A DNA stretch of 7,490 bases from Clostridiales bacterium (GTDB taxonomy: Bacteria > Bacillota > Clostridia > Christensenellales > CAG-138). The position numbers and the translations under genes are program-made. Shown in pieces: positions 5,458 through 7,490 of the stretch (position 1 is the stretch's first letter; each line of letters begins with the position of its first letter). The notes below the pieces were generated by a model. The model ran no database searches and was not told where the DNA came from. It saw only the letters and a list, made by a program, of their open reading frames with translations. The stretch lies in assembly GCA_009783775.1 (NCBI GenBank), contig WRCT01000085.1, positions 1 to 7,490 on the forward strand, written 5' to 3'.

Positions 5458-5587
5458 TAAGTAAGAAGGAATAAGTAATAATGGAGGAGTGCTAACGCAC
5501 AATTGATAGGTTGCTTGAGGCTATTATGGAAAAACTGCGCAGCAGTTTTATCGTCACTTATTACTTATTCCCTATTCCTTATTACTT
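5452..5587 (+). repeat. Heptad-repeat palindromic element F (ATPase-hndB spacer)
   Basis: The arms 5452-5479 and 5560-5587 are each four heptads (AAGTAAT/AAGGAAT types) and match as an inverted repeat at 25 of 28 positions. The core has GTGC-TAAC-GCAC (5489-5500), then AAAACTGC-GCA-GCAGTTTT (5531-5549). The left arm includes the ATPase stop codon (TAA 5455-5457). This is the most complete member of the family: arm, TNACGC stem, linker, three-base-loop hairpin, arm. The hndB ribosome site (GAAGGGAG, 5596-5603) lies nine bases after the right arm. Confidence 0.88.
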
Positions 5588-5610
5588 GACAAACCGAAGG
5601 GAGCATAAAA

Positions 5611-5982
5611 ATGAAATCTTTAGCGGAATTACAGGAAATTCGTGATCGAATGAAAAACAAGGTCGCGCTGCGCGAGGGCGCGAATGAGACGCGCGTCGTG
5701 GTCGGCATGGCCACCTGCGGCATTGCGGCGGGCGCGCGGCCCGTGCTCTCCGCTTTCGTGGAGAAGGTCCACAAAGCGGGCCTGGACGACCGCGTGACTG
5801 TCACGCAAACGGGCTGTATCGGTATGTGTCGGTTAGAGCCCATCGTGGAGGTGTGCGAGCCGGACCGCGAGCCGGTCACCTACGCCCATGTGAAACCCGA
5901 CATGGTGGACCGTATCGTGAACGAGCACCTCAAAAACGGCAAACCCATCGCTGAGTTCATGGCAGGGGAGGGCGAGAAATGA
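5611..5982 (+). CDS. hndB: Thioredoxin-like [2Fe-2S] ferredoxin subunit, HndB type
   Basis: A 123-residue small iron-sulfur protein of the HndB family, found with NAD(P)-linked [FeFe]-hydrogenases and thought to relay electrons among subunits. The signature is MATCGIAAGA (C36) followed by TQTGCIGMCRLEP (C69, C73); C82 in VEVCEPD is a possible extra ligand. The N-terminal MKSLAELQEIRD segment is typical of the family. GAAGGGAG seven bases before the ATG fixes the start. Its stop overlaps the start of hndC in an ATGA junction, so the two are translationally coupled, matching the hndB-hndC order in hydrogenase operons. No frameshift or truncation is seen. Confidence 0.92.
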   Translation: MKSLAELQEIRDRMKNKVALREGANETRVVVGMATCGIAAGARPVLSAFVEKVHKAGLDDRVTVTQTGCIGMCRLEPIVEVCEPDREPVTYAHVKPDMVDRIVNEHLKNGKPIAEFMAGEGEK

Positions 5983-7490
5983 TCCGTCAACACGTCTTAA
6001 TTTGCAAGGGTACGGGCTGCGTCGCCTCGGGCAGCGTACCGCTGGCGGCCGCCCTGCGCGAGGAGCTGGCCAACGCCGGCCTGCAAGATGAGGTCCAGGT
6101 CGTGCACACCGGCTGTTTCGGGCTCTGCGAGCAGGGGCCGATTATGGTCGTCTATCCGGAGGGCACCTTCTACTGCCGCGTGCACGCCGAGGACGCCGCC
6201 GAACTCGTGCAGGAACACTTCCTCAAGGGCCGTCCGGTAACGCGTTTGGTCTACCGCGAGGAGGGTAAGGAGGGCGTTCCCGCCCTGTCCGAAACCAACT
6301 TTTTCAAGCACCAGGTGCGTGTGGCGCTGCGCCTCAGCGGCGTCATCGACCCCGAGCAGATCGACGAATACATCGCCATGGACGGTTATGCCGCCTTGGG
6401 CAAGGTACTCACCGAAATGACGCCCGAGCAGGTCATCGACGTGATCAAAGCCTCCGGCCTGCGCGGGCGTGGGGGCGGCGGTTTCCCGACGGGGCTCAAG
6501 TGGGAGTTCGCGGCCAAGAACAAAACCGACGAAAAATTCATGATCTGCAACGCGGACGAGGGCGACCCGGGCGCGTTTATGGACCGCTCCATTTTGGAGG
6601 GCGATCCCCACGCGGTGCTCGAGGCCATGGCCATCGCGGGCTACGCGATCGGCGCCAGCCAGGGTTATATCTACTGCCGCGCCGAGTATCCCATCGCGGT
6701 CAAACGCCTGAACATCGCAATCGGGCAGGCGCGTGAATACGGGCTTTTGGGGCAAGATATCTTTGGCACAGGCTTTGCCTTTGACGTGGACGTGCGCCTG
6801 GGCGCGGGCGCCTTTGTCTGCGGTGAGGAGACTGCCTTGATCGCCTCGATCGAAGGCGCGCGCGGCGAGCCCCGGCCCAAACCGCCTTTCCCTGCCAACA
6901 AAGGCCTCTTTGCCGCCCCCACGATCATCAACAACGTGGAGACGCTGGCCAATATCCCGCCCATTATTTTAGAGGGTGCGGAATGGTTCGCGAGCATGGG
7001 CACCGAAAAGTCCAAGGGCACGAAGGTCTTTGCCTTGGGCGGCAAGATCGTCAACACGGGCCTGATTGAGATCCCGCTGGGCACGACCCTGCGCCAGATC
7101 ATCTTTGACATCGGCGGCGGTATCCCAGACGGGCGGCAGTTCAAGGCCGCGCAAACGGGCGGGCCCTCGGGCGGCTGTATTCCGGCCGAGCACCTGGACA
7201 CGCCGATCGACTACGAGAACCTGACCGCCATCGGCTCCATGATGGGCTCGGGCGGGCTGATCGTCATGGACGACAGCACCTGTATGGTCGACGTGGCGCG
7301 CTATTTTCTGGATTTCACCGTGGACGAGAGCTGCGGCAAGTGCACGCCCTGCCGGATCGGCACGCGGCGGCTTTTGGAAATGCTCGACGAGATCACGGCG
7401 GGCAGAGGCACGCCCCAGCTGCTGGATAAGATGGAGGATCTCTGCCACTATATCCACGACAACTCGCTCTGCGGCCTGGGGCAGACGGCG
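5979..7490 (+). CDS. hndC: NuoF-like FMN/NAD(P)H-binding flavoprotein subunit, HndC type (cut by right edge)
   Basis: The NAD(P)H-oxidising flavoprotein subunit of a multimeric [FeFe]-hydrogenase. Its N-terminal 2Fe-2S thioredoxin-like domain has C9 and C14 (CKGTGC) and C46 and C50 (CFGLC). The NuoF core follows: NAD(P)/FMN glycine loop GRGRGGGGFP (about 161-170 region), NADEGDPGAF, and GAGAFVCGEETALIASIEG from about 275. The [4Fe-4S] ligands are C452, C455, C458 (SCGKCTPC) and C498 (LCGLGQTA). The 504 codons present end inside the last motif; family members are usually about 600 residues, with a C-terminal two-cluster ferredoxin domain, so roughly 100 residues are missing. The ATG overlaps the hndB stop, with GGGGAGGG upstream. 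The hydrogenase catalytic gene (hndD/hydA) is expected next but cannot be seen. Confidence 0.96.
   Translation, partial: MIRQHVLICKGTGCVASGSVPLAAALREELANAGLQDEVQVVHTGCFGLCEQGPIMVVYPEGTFYCRVHAEDAAELVQEHFLKGRPVTRLVYREEGKEGVPALSETNFFKHQVRVALRLSGVIDPEQIDEYIAMDGYAALGKVLTEMTPEQVIDVIKASGLRGRGGGGFPTGLKWEFAAKNKTDEKFMICNADEGDPGAFMDRSILEGDPHAVLEAMAIAGYAIGASQGYIYCRAEYPIAVKRLNIAIGQAREYGLLGQDIFGTGFAFDVDVRLGAGAFVCGEETALIASIEGARGEPRPKPPFPANKGLFAAPTIINNVETLANIPPIILEGAEWFASMGTEKSKGTKVFALGGKIVNTGLIEIPLGTTLRQIIFDIGGGIPDGRQFKAAQTGGPSGGCIPAEHLDTPIDYENLTAIGSMMGSGGLIVMDDSTCMVDVARYFLDFTVDESCGKCTPCRIGTRRLLEMLDEITAGRGTPQLLDKMEDLCHYIHDNSLCGLGQTA

Noticed and set aside
5489..5506. Five-codon mini-ORF GTG-CTA-ACG-CAC-AAT-TGA, also in elements C and D
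   Set aside because: The GGAGGA directly abuts the GTG, too close for initiation, and the similarity is explained equally well by conservation of the GTGC/GCAC stem.
5586..5591. TTGACA as a -35 box for hndB
   Set aside because: No TATAAT-like hexamer lies 16-18 bases downstream; that position falls on the hndB start codon. TTGACA arises where the heptad arm ends.
6500..6736. Small alternative open frames inside hndC and the antisense frame 5997-6755
   Set aside because: They are shadows of the NuoF-like gene, which is continuous and motif-complete to the window edge.

Overview
The window reads as a stretch of chromosome from a GC-rich member of the Clostridia (Firmicutes). The evidence is a dgt-dnaG pair in the order usual for clostridial primase/sigma-factor operons, together with an electron-bifurcating [FeFe]-hydrogenase (Hnd/Hyd-type) operon carrying the DRTGG/ATPase/PHP accessory set typical of anaerobic Firmicutes. 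Genes use GC-rich codons, while most spacers are strikingly AT-rich or repetitive. I cannot place it below class with confidence.

Layout. Minus strand: dnaG (1-989, running off the left edge) preceded by dgt (1096-2094). A 142-bp divergent region (2095-2236) holds an imperfect dyad and an extended -10 promoter firing rightward. Plus strand: hndA/NuoE-like (2237-2737), DRTGG protein 1 (2880-3218), RsbW-like ATPase (3223-3660), DRTGG protein 2 (3708-4040), PHP-domain metal-dependent hydrolase (4206-4925), stand-alone histidine-kinase-type ATPase (5017-5457), hndB 2Fe-2S ferredoxin-like protein (5611-5982) and hndC/NuoF-like flavoprotein (5979-7490, cut by the right edge). The catalytic [FeFe]-hydrogenase subunit is expected just beyond the right edge.

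How the genes work together. HndA, HndB and HndC would carry electrons between NAD(P)H (FMN site in HndC), a chain of Fe-S clusters, and the hydrogenase subunit, coupled to ferredoxin. The five genes between hndA and hndB have no redox motifs. They look like a sensing or regulatory cassette (two ATP-binding GHKL proteins, two small DRTGG proteins, one PHP phosphoesterase-like protein). They recur beside such hydrogenases, but to my knowledge no defined mechanism has been shown for them.

The most unusual content lies in the spacers. Every same-strand gene junction longer than a few bases (six in this window) holds a composite palindromic element. The outer arms are tandem 7-bp repeats. The heptad sequence differs among the elements (CCAGATA, ATGTACA, AAGGAAT/AAGTAAT and AGGAATG types), yet in the five complete elements the two arms of one element complement each other, very well in some and only loosely in one. 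Inside the arms are small hairpins: a three-base-loop hairpin flanked by A and T runs, and a short stem around a TNACGC core. The left arm regularly overlaps the stop codon of the upstream gene, and the right arm ends close to the next start. One element (4023-4200) carries a large extra hairpin that looks nested inside the small one. The pattern suggests a family of mobile or self-templating palindromes, or operon-internal RNA processing/attenuation elements, and is the part most worth following up.
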